A stretch of DNA of 39,400 nt from Branchiostoma floridae (Eukaryota; Chordata; Leptocardii; Amphioxiformes; Branchiostomatidae). Each line of letters starts with the position of its first letter. The first letter of the stretch is position 1. Below the pieces are notes generated by a model, which was given only the letters and a program-made list of their open reading frames with translations, had not been told where the DNA came from and searched no databases. The stretch spans positions 16,217,413-16,256,812 of the forward strand of contig NC_049985.1 of assembly GCF_000003815.2 (NCBI RefSeq). The letters are read 5' to 3'. A program made the position numbers and the translations under genes. Below are positions 30,719-39,400 of the stretch, piece by piece.

Positions 30719-30906
30719 AGTCAGAAACTCGAGTTACCACATTCTGTTCTGGGTGAGGGAGTCATGCTGGGCTGTGCTCAGTCCTCCTGTTGCACTGGTG
30801 CCTCCCAGATGTGAGCTGGGCGTGGCCGTTACACAGCGGAGTTGGGAAAACAATGTTTAATTAGTCTAGCTTAGGTGGGCGTGCTGATTATCTGAAGCTG
30901 ACGTCA
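30719..30906 (-). promoter_or_regulatory. Promoter/first-exon module P1 of gene 3
   Basis: The CRE lies at 30899-30906, followed on the minus strand by CACGCCCACC, TAATTAAAC (30855-30864), a putative exon and the donor AG|GTAGGT at 30719/30718. It is almost identical to P1 of gene 1. Confidence 0.55.
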
Positions 30907-32662
30907 CGAGCACGCGGAGGTGCTCAAATAAACATTAATGGACCAGAAACTGACCAAATATTAGAAGGGGAAATACATTAGACTTCATCCTCATGGTGTT
31001 CTAACTAATATTTCATGTCCTTTTTGCCGGAGCAATCAATATTCAGTACATCCTCTCTTCTTAAGTATCAAAACAGTAGAAACTCTGAAATTTAACCTCA
31101 ATACCGTACGTACATTTCATCACTGTTTTTTATGGAGGGGTTGGTCGTTTTTTGTATTTCTTTATTGATTTGCAATTGGTTTCGGTTTTACGGCCTTCAG
31201 GTTCCTCCAAAAATACTAAATAAAGTACTTTCACAAAGTATTTAACGCCACTACTGGAAAATAAGATGAAAGAAACGATCCCTTGTCGACACACTTCTGT
31301 ATGTGATCGAGAGGGTTTTGTATTTCTTGTGTTGTTTTCTTTTCTTGATTTGCTGACTTTTACTCCTGGTCGGGGCATTAAGTTCAGTTCAGGCGAAAGT
31401 CTACTCGGGATAACGGAGGGTAGAAGGCCAGGCTATTCTCAGTACGAGAAGGAGCTGACAACCCAGAATAGTGAGTGGCATTGTGGTGGCTGCGATGTTG
31501 GTTGAGATCTTGTAGAGCACGTTCGCGGCGTCACTGCGGCTGAGTGATTTAGCAGCGGAATGAAACGCGCGACAAACAGATACAGCTTAATTAACTTAAG
31601 TTAAGTTTAGTCAACTTAAGTTAGGACATCCAGGTAATACGATACGCATAACGGCAGTTACTAATTTAGAAGCAACTGGATATCGTTTTTGAAACGACCA
31701 GACGTCCAGGTAGCCTCCGTCCTTTCCTGAAATACCTGAGCTAATTTGCATCAACCTTGTTTTGACATAGCCTTACTGTTGTTTTCTATTTGACTATCCA
31801 ATATTTGTCTTCATCTCCTTTGAATATCAATATAGGGTGGGTATAAAACTTGCTCTTCAACAGATCTGTTCAGAGTCACTGACAAAAGGTAGAGGAGTTT
31901 CATTAAAACGTCTGACCATTTCTAAAATCCTATCCCTGAGTGATTGAGTAACTGCTACAATAATGGTGAATATTACTGATATCAGTGATATGACTGTGCT
32001 GATTGTCTTAAGCTGGCAGTTTGCATATATACATTAACATGGAGGTTGTTTACTCGTTTTTCTTTTATTAACATTTTCATGTCGGCGCCGTGTGGACAAG
32101 ATAAGAAGATTAAATCACATCATATCTAATCCCTTGGTTCTCAAATTGTTGCAGGATGATAACGGAGTGAGGAAATAGTAGCGAAAAAGAAACAAACTTT
32201 CTCACATAGTTTCCTCAGTCAACATTTTAGGCTGTTTGACATTTCAAGCATTAAATTGCACATTTTAAGTGTTTCAATAAATAGGACAATCTAAACAATT
32301 GGGAAGACAAGAGCATTATCTAAGGGTCTTGTCACAAAATTAGCGTTTGGGATTCATTCATATACTAAATGGCAAAAGTAGGGTTTTTTAAACTAATAAA
32401 AACAAGGCGAATCCAAAGAAATAAAATCAGCTAGTTGGAAACATGCCTTATCCCCATTTTTTAAAGTATGAATTTCTGGTGAAGTGCTCTTTCTAATGAT
32501 TTGGCCCAGTCAAAGTTATTTGAAAGCGATTTTGCAGCTATAAATTTTCTCGGCAACGTTTTGGAAGCTTCCAGCTGCCCTCCTAACGACATAATGGATC
32601 TTCACCGGGTGATTTGAGTTCTGAAAATATATATTACTTACCTTACGTTTCTCCCAACTTAC
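30907..32662 (-). repeat. Spacer and intronic body of promoter cassette 2, copy 3
   Basis: It is homologous to 3427-5102 and 19381-20726. Open frames at 31130-31378 and 31266-31505 show no domain and are not conserved in frame in copy 2. Confidence 0.55.
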
Positions 32663-32857
32663 CTCTCAAGCTGGGCAGCCTGTTGACAGTTTGTATTCTC
32701 TTGAAAAGGACGTCACGAAAGGCTGTCCTCAGTCGTCTTGTTCCACTAGAGCCTCCCAGGTGCGAGCTCGGTGTGGCTGTGGCGCAATGAAGTTAGAAAA
32801 ACAATGTTTGATTAGTCTTACTTACATGGGCGTGGTGATTGTCTCAAGCTGACGTCA
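32663..32857 (-). promoter_or_regulatory. Promoter/first-exon module P2 of gene 3
   Basis: The CRE lies at 32850-32857. The proximal donor AGAG|GTAAGT is at 32663/32662 and the distal donor AAG|GTAAGT is 21 nt further on. The exon core GAGCTCGGTGTGGCTG is intact on the plus strand. Confidence 0.55.
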
Positions 32858-32903
32858 CGAGGGTGCTCTAAGGAATATTAATCGGCCCAAAATCGACCAA
32901 TTG

Positions 32904-32972
32904 CAGAGCTCGGTGTGGCTGTTGCGCGCACCGGAGTGGGAAAACCCTTATTTAAATGGGCGTGGTGCTAAT
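32904..32972 (-). promoter_or_regulatory. Truncated promoter-module remnant beside P2, copy 3
   Basis: It carries GAGCTCGGTGTGGCTG and the GGGCGTGG box but no CRE or donor. It matches 5328-5395 and 20928-20995. Confidence 0.45.
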
Positions 32973-33229
32973 AATAATACTTCATTCGATTTATTGCATT
33001 ACTCTGACTGTTGGCATTTTGCATGGATTTAAAGAAACCAAACTATGAAAAACCGAGATCTACCGTCTATTTTGTCTTCTTCATTAGCGTTTGCATTCTT
33101 CTGCGTTACAGAAGCAAACAACATAAAACAATAAAACGCTGTTAGCATACCAACTGTTACAAACGACCAAGCTGTATAATGAAATATTCTTTGACAAGAG
33201 TTCGGAGACCTCAAACCTCCATGAAATAT

Positions 33230-33830
33230 TCTGATTATGCAAATGACTTGCACATCTGCATAATCTATGTCTGGTTATGTACACCTTTAACTAACTTACA
33301 CAGGTCACAATGTTTACAATGCAATCATTTACTAGTTGTACTTAGAACAGTTATGACACTTTAATATTGATTATGCAAATTAGGGAGTTATTTGCATAAA
33401 TAGTATCTGCTAATCTTCCACCTGCCACATGTTATATGTATTTGAGTCTTATATTGGAAAACACTGTAAATATTACACTTGTATATGTACATGTCTGCCC
33501 AAAATAACTGCATGATAAATATCATGGAAATCCGTCATTCCTATGTTCCGCTATGCTCCTTGGAAGATTTTCACCAGAATGGCCCTGCAGTTCCAGAGCA
33601 AGCTGGTAGGAGGTCCAAACATATATCACTTCTTCCTTACATCACAAGCTATCTGCCGCCGAAAAATTCAAAATTAACCTTGACCTTGACTCTGTTTTCC
33701 CAACACCTACCCACATCCAAAATATCATCGTAATCAATCCAGAGGTTCTTGAGTTATGTTGACTACATAAATCTGGAAACACAAACAAACACACAGACAG
33801 ACAGACAGACAGACAGACACACCAAAAACT
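33230..33830. repeat. Octamer-type interspersed repeat with (CAGA)n tail
   Basis: It contains paired ATGCAAAT and ATTTGCAT octamers (about 33236 and 33373-33396), the ATCATGGAAATCCGTC type block and, at 33793-33818, a pure CAGA microsatellite. It is related to the block at 15490-17360 but in a different position in the array, so it inserted independently. Confidence 0.55.
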
Positions 33831-33949
33831 ATACCTCTATTTTTCCATATGCACTCTACAAAAACTACTTATCCCTTAACAGTTAAGCAATGCAGGTAAA
33901 ACAAACACTATCAGCGTACAATTGCAAAGACTATATACAATCTGTACGA

Positions 33950-34937
33950 AATCAAAACATGCAGAACACCAAAATATATTGACATTTCTTAAAGAGCGCG
34001 CCAGAATGTTTCAATAGCTGTGCCGAAAAGAAGTGCGACCAAGAGCCTTTGGGTTAATGTCTAAGCAGGTATTGCGGTGGCATAAGATCATAAGCTGGGG
34101 AAAGAGTTTAGCCGGCAGAAGAGTTTTATGCCACCGCTCCTCTGCCGGCTAAAATCCTTCCCCAGCTTATGACACTATCTTATGCCACCGCAAGATCTGC
34201 TTGGAGATTACCTTAGGGTAGCCTTACTGATATGGTTGTATTAATTGTCTGAAGCTGGCTGTTTCAATATTAACATATTAACATTCAAAATGGAGGTTGT
34301 TTACTCGTGTTTTTTGTGACGCAGATTGGACCATATATGAAGATTAGGCTACACACATCTATTTTCTTGGTTATCAGCTTTGCAGGATGATAACGGAGTG
34401 GGCGGGGAAAAGGAAGTAAACAAAACAAAACAAAACAAAACCAGGCATCTGCCAGAATCAAAGTCATCATTCTAGGCTTGTTGACGTTTAGTGCAATAAA
34501 TCATAGATTCTAAGTGTTTCAATAAATAGTATTCTCTGGTGGTGTCGCAATGTGAACATTCGGGGTTTGTTCATGTAGTACATGGCAAAAGTACGTGTTT
34601 TTCTTTTTCAACTCAAGAACAAATCAAAACTCCTAATCCAAAGAAATCAAACTGGCGTAACTGATACAATAGGAGACGCTGGGTTGCGAAGGTTGGTCGG
34701 GAACACTTTTAGTGAGAATTTCGCGTGAAGTGATATTTCCAATGATCGGGGCCTGTCAAGGGTTCGATCCTATGAAATGTTTTATCAGCTGGTATATTGA
34801 TAAGTTATGAGTTAGTAGTGTTGCTGTTTCAAATGCAGCATTAATTCTTTCCCGAGATTTTTGGCAGCTTTCAGCTGCCAGTAATGGGTGATTTGGAATT
34901 ATGGAAATGTACTTACCTCACGTTTCTCTAAACTTAC
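33950..34937 (-). repeat. Intronic body of promoter cassette 3, copy 3
   Basis: Apart from the foldback element at 34055-34210 it follows the same cassette plan as 17690-18415 and 29930-30718, but more diverged. The cassette-3 bodies of copies 1 and 2 have been replaced by the 24-bp minisatellite, so this is the best view of the original third cassette. Confidence 0.5.
34055..34210. mobile_element. Foldback MITE (hAT-like, 8-9 bp target duplication)
   Basis: The element is almost wholly self-complementary. It begins TAATGTCTAAGCAG and ends CTGCTTGGAGATTA; inside, GCGGTGGCATAAGAT, ATAAGCTGGGGAA and TTAGCCGGCAGA reappear inverted on the right. It is flanked by CCTTTGGGT (34046-34054) and CCTTAGGGT (34211-34219). 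It interrupts the AGCCTTAGAGTAGTCTTACTG stretch that is uninterrupted near 29990. The 8-9 bp duplication suggests hAT-type transposition. Confidence 0.7.
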
Positions 34938-35126
34938 CTCCCAAGCTCAGCAGAAAATCTTCTGTTGTCACTTTCTTGGCAAGGAAGCATGAAGGGCTGT
35001 CCTGAGACTTCTTGCTGCAGTTGTGCCCTCAGATTTGAGCTCGGTGTGGCCGGTAGTCAACGGATTGGAGAAAACAATGTTTGATTAGTCTAGCTTAGGT
35101 GGGCGTGTTGATTGAAGCTGACGTCA
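34938..35126 (-). promoter_or_regulatory. Promoter/first-exon module P3 of gene 3
   Basis: The CRE lies at 35119-35126, followed on the minus strand by CACGCCCACC, TAATCAAAC, a putative exon and the tandem donors GAG|GTAAGT at 34938/34937 and again 21 nt downstream. Both donors are perfect, unlike P3 of genes 1 and 2, each of which keeps only one. Confidence 0.55.
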
Positions 35127-35532
35127 CGGTGGTACGAGGGTGCTCAAATGAACATCAATCCACCAGAAATCGATCAACTGGAGAGCCTTTTTTTACTAAA
35201 CGGCAATTATGATTGTGATGACATCATCCATGTAGTTTTCAAACTCATATTCCATAACTTTTGGTCCATTCCATAACTTCTTTGGCTAAACAGTAGAAAC
35301 TCTGAAATTCGATCTTGATACTATAAGAGCACTTGAAATGTATACATAATCCAGTTAAACTGGGGTTTGTTTTTACTGGTCTCTGATAAAATCTGTTGGT
35401 GTTGGGGCGGGGGACGAGAGGAGAGGTGTTACAATTGTTCTCAGCTCTGACGATGTCAGTACGTAAGCCGCCTCTCCATGTGCACAGCTGATACTGTGGT
35501 AAATGTACAGCTGGTACTGTGGTAAATGTACT

Positions 35533-35583
35533 CACAGCTTGTGATACTATCTTATGCTACCGTTGGATCTGCTTGGAGATAAT
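35533..35583. mobile_element. Relic right end of the foldback MITE
   Basis: CACAGCTTGTGATACTATCT and then GGATCTGCTTGGAGAT match the right arm of the element at 34055-34210 with several mismatches. No left arm is present. Confidence 0.55.
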
Positions 35584-36694
35584 TATTTGACGAACTTGAG
35601 GTCGAATACTGCAGATTAGGCTTTGATAAGGAATGAGTCCTCAAAATGCGAAATTACACGATTAGTTAGCATTAATTTTGCACAAAATCTCCCCAGCCGG
35701 TTCAGACGTCTCCCTACCCTGACAAGGGTCCTTCAGGTCAGATGTTAAACAGACGAGTCGGTGACGTAAAGATGGTCCATTGTTGTGCAGGAGCCGATGT
35801 CACACTCAGAAGCGCCCCCTAACGGATCACTTATTGTGTGCGGAATGAGGAAGTGAAGGAGCGTTTCTGTTTCCCATTTCAACTCACATTTCATTTCTCT
35901 TTTGGTTCTAAGATATTTCAAGAATGAAATTCGATATGAGAGCAAAATAAAAAACAGGGCAGGTAAAATGTTCGATCTGACTATATGTCCTCCCTGAGAC
36001 TTTGTGTACCAAAGCACAGACTTTCTGTAGGCAGACTCCGTTTGCACATCGATCTTTCGTCAGTCTAGCATATTTCTCTTCAATGAGAGGATCAAGTAAA
36101 CCAGATCATTCTAGCCTCACCACTGAGTGATAGAAAAGTGAAAACTATAGGTTAGCGATAAAATGGCACGAGAAAATCAACGTCCAGTTTCAATCTTTCT
36201 TTATTAAGAACAAAAGTGCAGCGACTTTCGTGAGGTCTCCTACATCGGTATACATACACAGAAACAAGTGGATACAAAACGGAGTAACAAGTTTTACACT
36301 AAGGTTGTCGTTTACGTACGTGAAGGTTAGACATCCTGATCAACAATACGTAACGCCAATTCAGTCTCTAAGTGCACAAATAACGGAGATTTGCTGCTTC
36401 TTTAGTGTCACTGGGAACAGTAGAACAATCCAAGTACATTTAACTGGAAGTAACGTTTGAACATGGCAAACTCACTAACTCAAAAGATCGCATGCAAATA
36501 GCACTAATATGTAAAACATGTGAGCACCAACGTTAGGGCAATACCTTAGGAACTGGTATTGTATGACGTTTACACTTATGGTTCTAAGGTTTAAACATTC
36601 TTTTCAAATCCCCCAATCCGCCCACCTCATCCCCCTACACCCCAATGCCGGCCAATCCCCAAGTTTGCGCCCCACTCAGCACAGCCGTGTAGAA
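35584..36694. other. Unique flank right of the array
   Basis: No gene can be supported. A minus-strand AATAAA lies near 36196 (plus TTTATT), which could end a transcript from the right, but no coding exon is recognisable. Open frames at 35745-36047 and 36230-36460 show no domain. Confidence 0.4.
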
Positions 36695-36950
36695 GCGACC
36701 TCAGCATTGCCTCTGGAACTAGAAGCCGTGAGTTCGATTCCCGGCTTGGTCGCTCATCCGACATGCATGCTACTGGAAAGGGTTGCAGTCCTTAGGACAG
36801 GACGTTAAGCCGTAGTCCACTGTTCATTGTGTTTAACGAAAAGAGGTAGGGGAATTTCCCCGGTACAAAAAACTGTCAATATTTTACATAGCGTCTGTCC
36901 TCTCTGTCACAACCAGCGGAATGATAGCTGTTCAGTGAGCTAAACTGGTT
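36695..36950 (+). mobile_element. tRNA-derived SINE
   Basis: The head has tRNA features. GCGACC (36695-36700) pairs with GGTCGC (36748-36753) as an acceptor stem, and GAGTTCGATTCCC is a good B box. The A-box half is shortened or decayed. The body that follows (GGACAGGACGTTAAGCCGTA, AATTTCCCCGGTAC) has the look of a SINE tail domain. The arms do not fold into a functional tRNA, so I do not call a tRNA gene. Confidence 0.5.
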
Positions 36951-37030
36951 AGACATCACTCTCACTTTTCACTTTCTTTTCAATTACCCCCCCCCCCCCC
37001 CGGGGCAGGGCGGGTCCCCGGGGTTCCTGC

Positions 37031-38405
37031 CTAAGGCTAGGGTCACAATTGGCCCGGTGCCCGTCAGGGATGTAGCCCCGGCCGGGCTCTGAAGTCGGGC
37101 GGACACCGGCTGTTTACCGGCTGTCGTGGTCACAATCAAACGTTGCCTTCGCGCTGCCCCATGGGGGTCCCGGAGTGTTCCGGCGGGCACCCCGTCATTT
37201 TTCTTTAAAAAATTTCCACCTTCCTAGGTTCGTCTCCGGTAGACACCCGTCAGATGTTCTGACGGTGTCCTGTAGTCACCCCTGCGGGGTCCGACAGGGT
37301 AACGTTTGTCTCTCACAGCCCGGTGGGGCAGTTGTAGGGTCCCTGCCGCATGCCCTGCGAACAACGGCAGGGAACCAGGCAGGCTCCTGGTGGGCACTCT
37401 TTAAGGGGTATAAAAACAAGCATTGCCTGCATTCACTTAAGGTAGTACATCATTGAACTTGGAGTACTGGTGCGGTACGTCGGGGTCCGTTCACTGCGGC
37501 ACGGTTTTTTTCGCCAACTTTTCCTCGCACTCGCACTGACGTGCGGCACTGTTACGTTTCTAAACTAAACTAAATAAACATGTTATTGGAATTTTTAATG
37601 TCGGCGGATGACTTGCCAAACTGTTGAGGCCTATATTTTCATATTTGTAAAACGAAAAAAAATGGCTTATGGGTCCGAATGACTGCAAGTTTGGCGTTCC
37701 GTCGGCCAATTGCAGAGGAAACGTCCTTCTTCAGCCAAACATCTTTCTTCAGCTTGTTTCTATAGTCTGGGGTTGTAATATCGTAAAAAACATAGAAGCT
37801 TTCTATGAAGGAGGCTATCTGTTCGTCCTGCTTCTCAGTGATGCAGCCTATTATGTGGTCTGTTGCGTGGTGTGTTGTCCTATCCCCCTCTGTTCAGCCC
37901 TTGTCTGCAGAAGTTTCTGTTTCATGAATTCTTCCGCCTGCCTAGTGGGCTAAGGGCTGTTTCCCCTGGTCTTCTCCTTTCCCTTGATATAGCGCTATGC
38001 ACTTAACTCCACTGTAATACGAGAACTGTGTGATACGTGTAAGTTCACGGCTTTTGTCCTTTCACGTGATCTGTGACGTCACATATTTGACCCGGTGTTA
38101 CGAATTACACACTTTTATTCCGTAAACCTGGTCTTTGACGTAACGAATTTATTCCGACAGACTGCCGGCAACCGGAGGGGTCCCTCTCGGTGTTGTCACG
38201 ATTAGGTCGCGGGGTGGTTGTACGAGCGGGTCCCTGGTTCATTTTAACTCAGACTTAAATTGAACCAGGGTCCCGGCCGGGCCTCAAAATACCCCGGCAG
38301 CCGCGAGGTGTCCCACAGGGCCACGCAGGGGTCACGCCCGAAAGTGCCAAAAAACAGCCCGTGAATTGCCCGGCAGGGCCCCTTTTTCGAATTGTGACCT
38401 AAGCC
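37031..38405 (-). mobile_element. Degenerate PIF/Harbinger-like element, about 1.4 kb
   Basis: The left end reads CCTAAGGCTAGGGTCACAAT and the right end, reverse-complemented, reads CCTAAGGCTTAGGTCACAAT. GC-rich CCGGCCGGG blocks lie inside both ends. It contains a MADF-domain fragment on the minus strand (37639-37893). PIF/Harbinger elements of animals are known to carry a second ORF with a Myb/MADF DNA-binding domain. No transposase is seen, and the flanking triplets (TAA and TTA) do not match exactly, so the boundaries are approximate. Confidence 0.5.
37639..37893 (-). pseudogene. MADF-domain fragment of a transposon protein
   Basis: The minus-strand frame reads EQIASFIESFYVFYDITTPD, then a YRNKLKKD segment and VSSAIGR. 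This matches the first half of a MADF domain (pattern I..F......YD...PDY.N...K...W......G). It is open from a stop at about 37894 to TGA at 37639, with no start codon in frame and no second half of the domain, so it is dead. MADF domains bind DNA and occur in PIF/Harbinger accessory proteins and derived host genes. Confidence 0.55.
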
Positions 38406-38408
38406 TTA

Positions 38409-38608
38409 GGCTTAGGTTCCATTCCCAAACCGGGGCCCGCCCGGGATGTTTTCGGAAGCGAAAAATAACAGTGTTTACCAGGGAATATGTTCCTGACTTA
38501 TTATTTTTACGTTCTGCGTGTTTTGTTGCCCTCCATAACATATTTTTCGTTTCCGAATTTCGGAAAGCTACCCGGCCGGGCCCCGGGTTGGGAATTGGGA
38601 CCTAGGCT
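38409..38608. mobile_element. 200-bp MITE with TTA target duplication (PIF/Harbinger-like)
   Basis: TTA lies on both sides (38406-38408 and 38609-38611). The inverted termini are GGCTTAGGTTCCATTCCC and, from the right, AGCCTAGGTCCCAATTCCC. They continue through GGGGCCCG(C/G)CCGGG to TTTTCGGAAGCGAAAAATA. It is the same length and plan as 8722-8921 but a different subfamily. It abuts the larger element on its left. Confidence 0.65.
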
Positions 38609-38633
38609 TTACTTAACGCAGCCGTGTGAGTAG

Positions 38634-38912
38634 GAAGATACAACCGGACTCCTCCGAGTGATAGAATCTGTACACTTTGTAACGCCAAAGATATTGAAAA
38701 TGAAGTTCATTTTGTATTGGAGTGTGAGTTATATAGTGATATACGTAATTCTTTTATTGATGCCCTGAATTTTGATACACGAGCTAAACAGTTAGTAAAA
38801 GATGAGCTTTTTTGTATACATAATGAAATCATCTGACAACATTGTACTGCAAAAACTCTGTGAATTCATATACACTTGTTTCAAGAAAAGAAAAGAGACA
38901 TGTAAATTGTAG
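38634..38912 (+). pseudogene. LINE ORF2 C-terminal remnant
   Basis: The plus frame reads RICTLCNAKDIENEVHFVLE followed by CELYSDIR. This is the C-x2-C...H-x4-C zinc-knuckle-like signature found at the C-terminus of many animal non-LTR retrotransposon polymerases. It stops at 38834. After a one-base shift a second frame (about 38838-38912) continues with CEFIYTCFKKRK, as expected for the end of such proteins. Probable 3' UTR runs to about 39090 and ends GCAAATAAAGATCATTGTC. The 5' part is absent. Confidence 0.6.
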
Positions 38913-39090
38913 AATAGTATAGCATTACATATTTGACTATTTTGTAAACGAAAGATGTACTTATAGTGTAGCATAGCCTTAGTTGTTCTGTCTCTCCCAC
39001 TGCCACTGTAAAGATTCTTTACAGCAAAGTTTTATGTAACTGCTGCATTTAGCCCATATGGGCAAGGTCATGCAAATAAAGATCATTGTC

Positions 39091-39400
39091 ATTAACAAAC
39101 AATACAGCCCCTGCCCCCCCCTCTGCAGCCGTGTATTAACAAACAATACAGCCCCTGCCCCCCCTCTGCAGCCGTGTATTAACAAACAATACAGCCCCTG
39201 CTCCCCCCTCTGCAGCCGTGGATTAACAAACAATACAGCCCCTGCCCCCCCTCTGCAGCCGGGGATTAACAAACAATAAAGCGCCTGCTCCCCACCCCTG
39301 CAGCCGGGGGTTATTAAAAAAAACAAATCCAGCTCCTGCTCTCCCGAAGCCTGGCTATTAATAAAAAAAAAAACGCAGCCTGCGTCCCCCGTGCCTCTAG
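39091..39400. repeat. 43-44 bp minisatellite at the window edge (about 7 units)
   Basis: Units begin ATTAACAAACAATACAGCCC and continue through a C-run to CTCTGCAGCCG; spacing alternates 43 and 44 bp. Units at 39310 and 39356 are diverged and A-rich. The first unit abuts the LINE remnant's 3' end, so it may have grown from the LINE tail. It continues off the window. Confidence 0.85.

Larger units (their letters stand above)
25310..35290. repeat. Tandem segmental duplication, locus copy 3
   Basis: It contains the 3' flank, LRR gene 3 and modules P1-P3. Similarity to the other copies fades at about 35290, just upstream of P3, so the 11-bp and 50-bp minisatellites and the 200-bp MITE of copies 1 and 2 are missing. 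This is the right edge of the array as seen here. Confidence 0.8.

Noticed and set aside
36695-36753. tRNA gene
   Set aside because: The B box and acceptor-like pairing are present, but the length is only about 59 bases and the D and anticodon arms are not formed. It fits a SINE head better.
37175-37953. Plus-strand open frames in the GC-rich element
   Set aside because: The minus strand of the same DNA encodes a recognisable MADF fragment, so the plus frames are antisense.

Overview
This is metazoan nuclear DNA, most likely amphioxus (Branchiostoma). That assignment is an inference from AT-rich DNA with introns, heavy minisatellite and MITE content, and single-coding-exon leucine-rich-repeat (LRR) receptor genes with a histidine/tyrosine-rich cytoplasmic tail. 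Four runs of N (2060-2627, 3878-4322, 6213-6312, 10299-11067) are assembly gaps, so anything inside them is unknown.

The window is a tandem array of three copies of one locus. Each copy carries an LRR gene on the minus strand. The start codons lie at 1915, 14919 and 29285, so the spacing is about 13.0 and 14.4 kb. Genes 2 (12445-14919, 824 aa) and 3 (26421-29285, 954 aa) are intact type I membrane proteins: signal peptide, LRR N-cap, 10 or 18 LRRs of 24 residues, LRR C-cap, Ser/Thr-rich stalk, one membrane helix, and a 272-residue tail with about ten tyrosines in recurring contexts. Gene 1 (197-1915) has 15 LRRs but a nonsense codon in the stalk. A second lesion, a 1-bp deletion, follows just before the membrane helix, so it could yield only a soluble ectodomain or is a pseudogene.

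The coding exon of each gene is preceded on the minus strand by a clear 3' splice site 13 nt before the ATG, with an in-frame TAA between them. Upstream of it (to the right on the plus strand) each gene has three dispersed copies of one module: a palindromic CRE (TGACGTCA), a GC-box-like element, an AT-rich element, about 110 nt of putative non-coding first exon, and a 5' splice site. There are nine modules in all, in the same order in each locus. The inferred gene model is three alternative promoters with non-coding first exons, all spliced to one coding exon.

Between the third promoter of one gene and the 3' end of the next lie an 11-bp minisatellite, a 200-bp TTA-flanked MITE and a 50-bp hairpin-forming minisatellite. 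Copies 1 and 2 share these. Copy number in the arrays and unit-specific insertions separate the copies: octamer-rich repeat DNA at 15.5-17.4 kb, an insertion at 18.7-19.4 kb, and a LINE 3' end at 23.3-23.7 kb.

The array ends near 35.3 kb. The right flank is repeat-dominated: a tRNA-derived SINE, a PIF/Harbinger-like element with a MADF-domain fragment, a 200-bp MITE of the same group, a LINE C-terminal fragment and a 43-44 bp minisatellite. I see no intact gene there.
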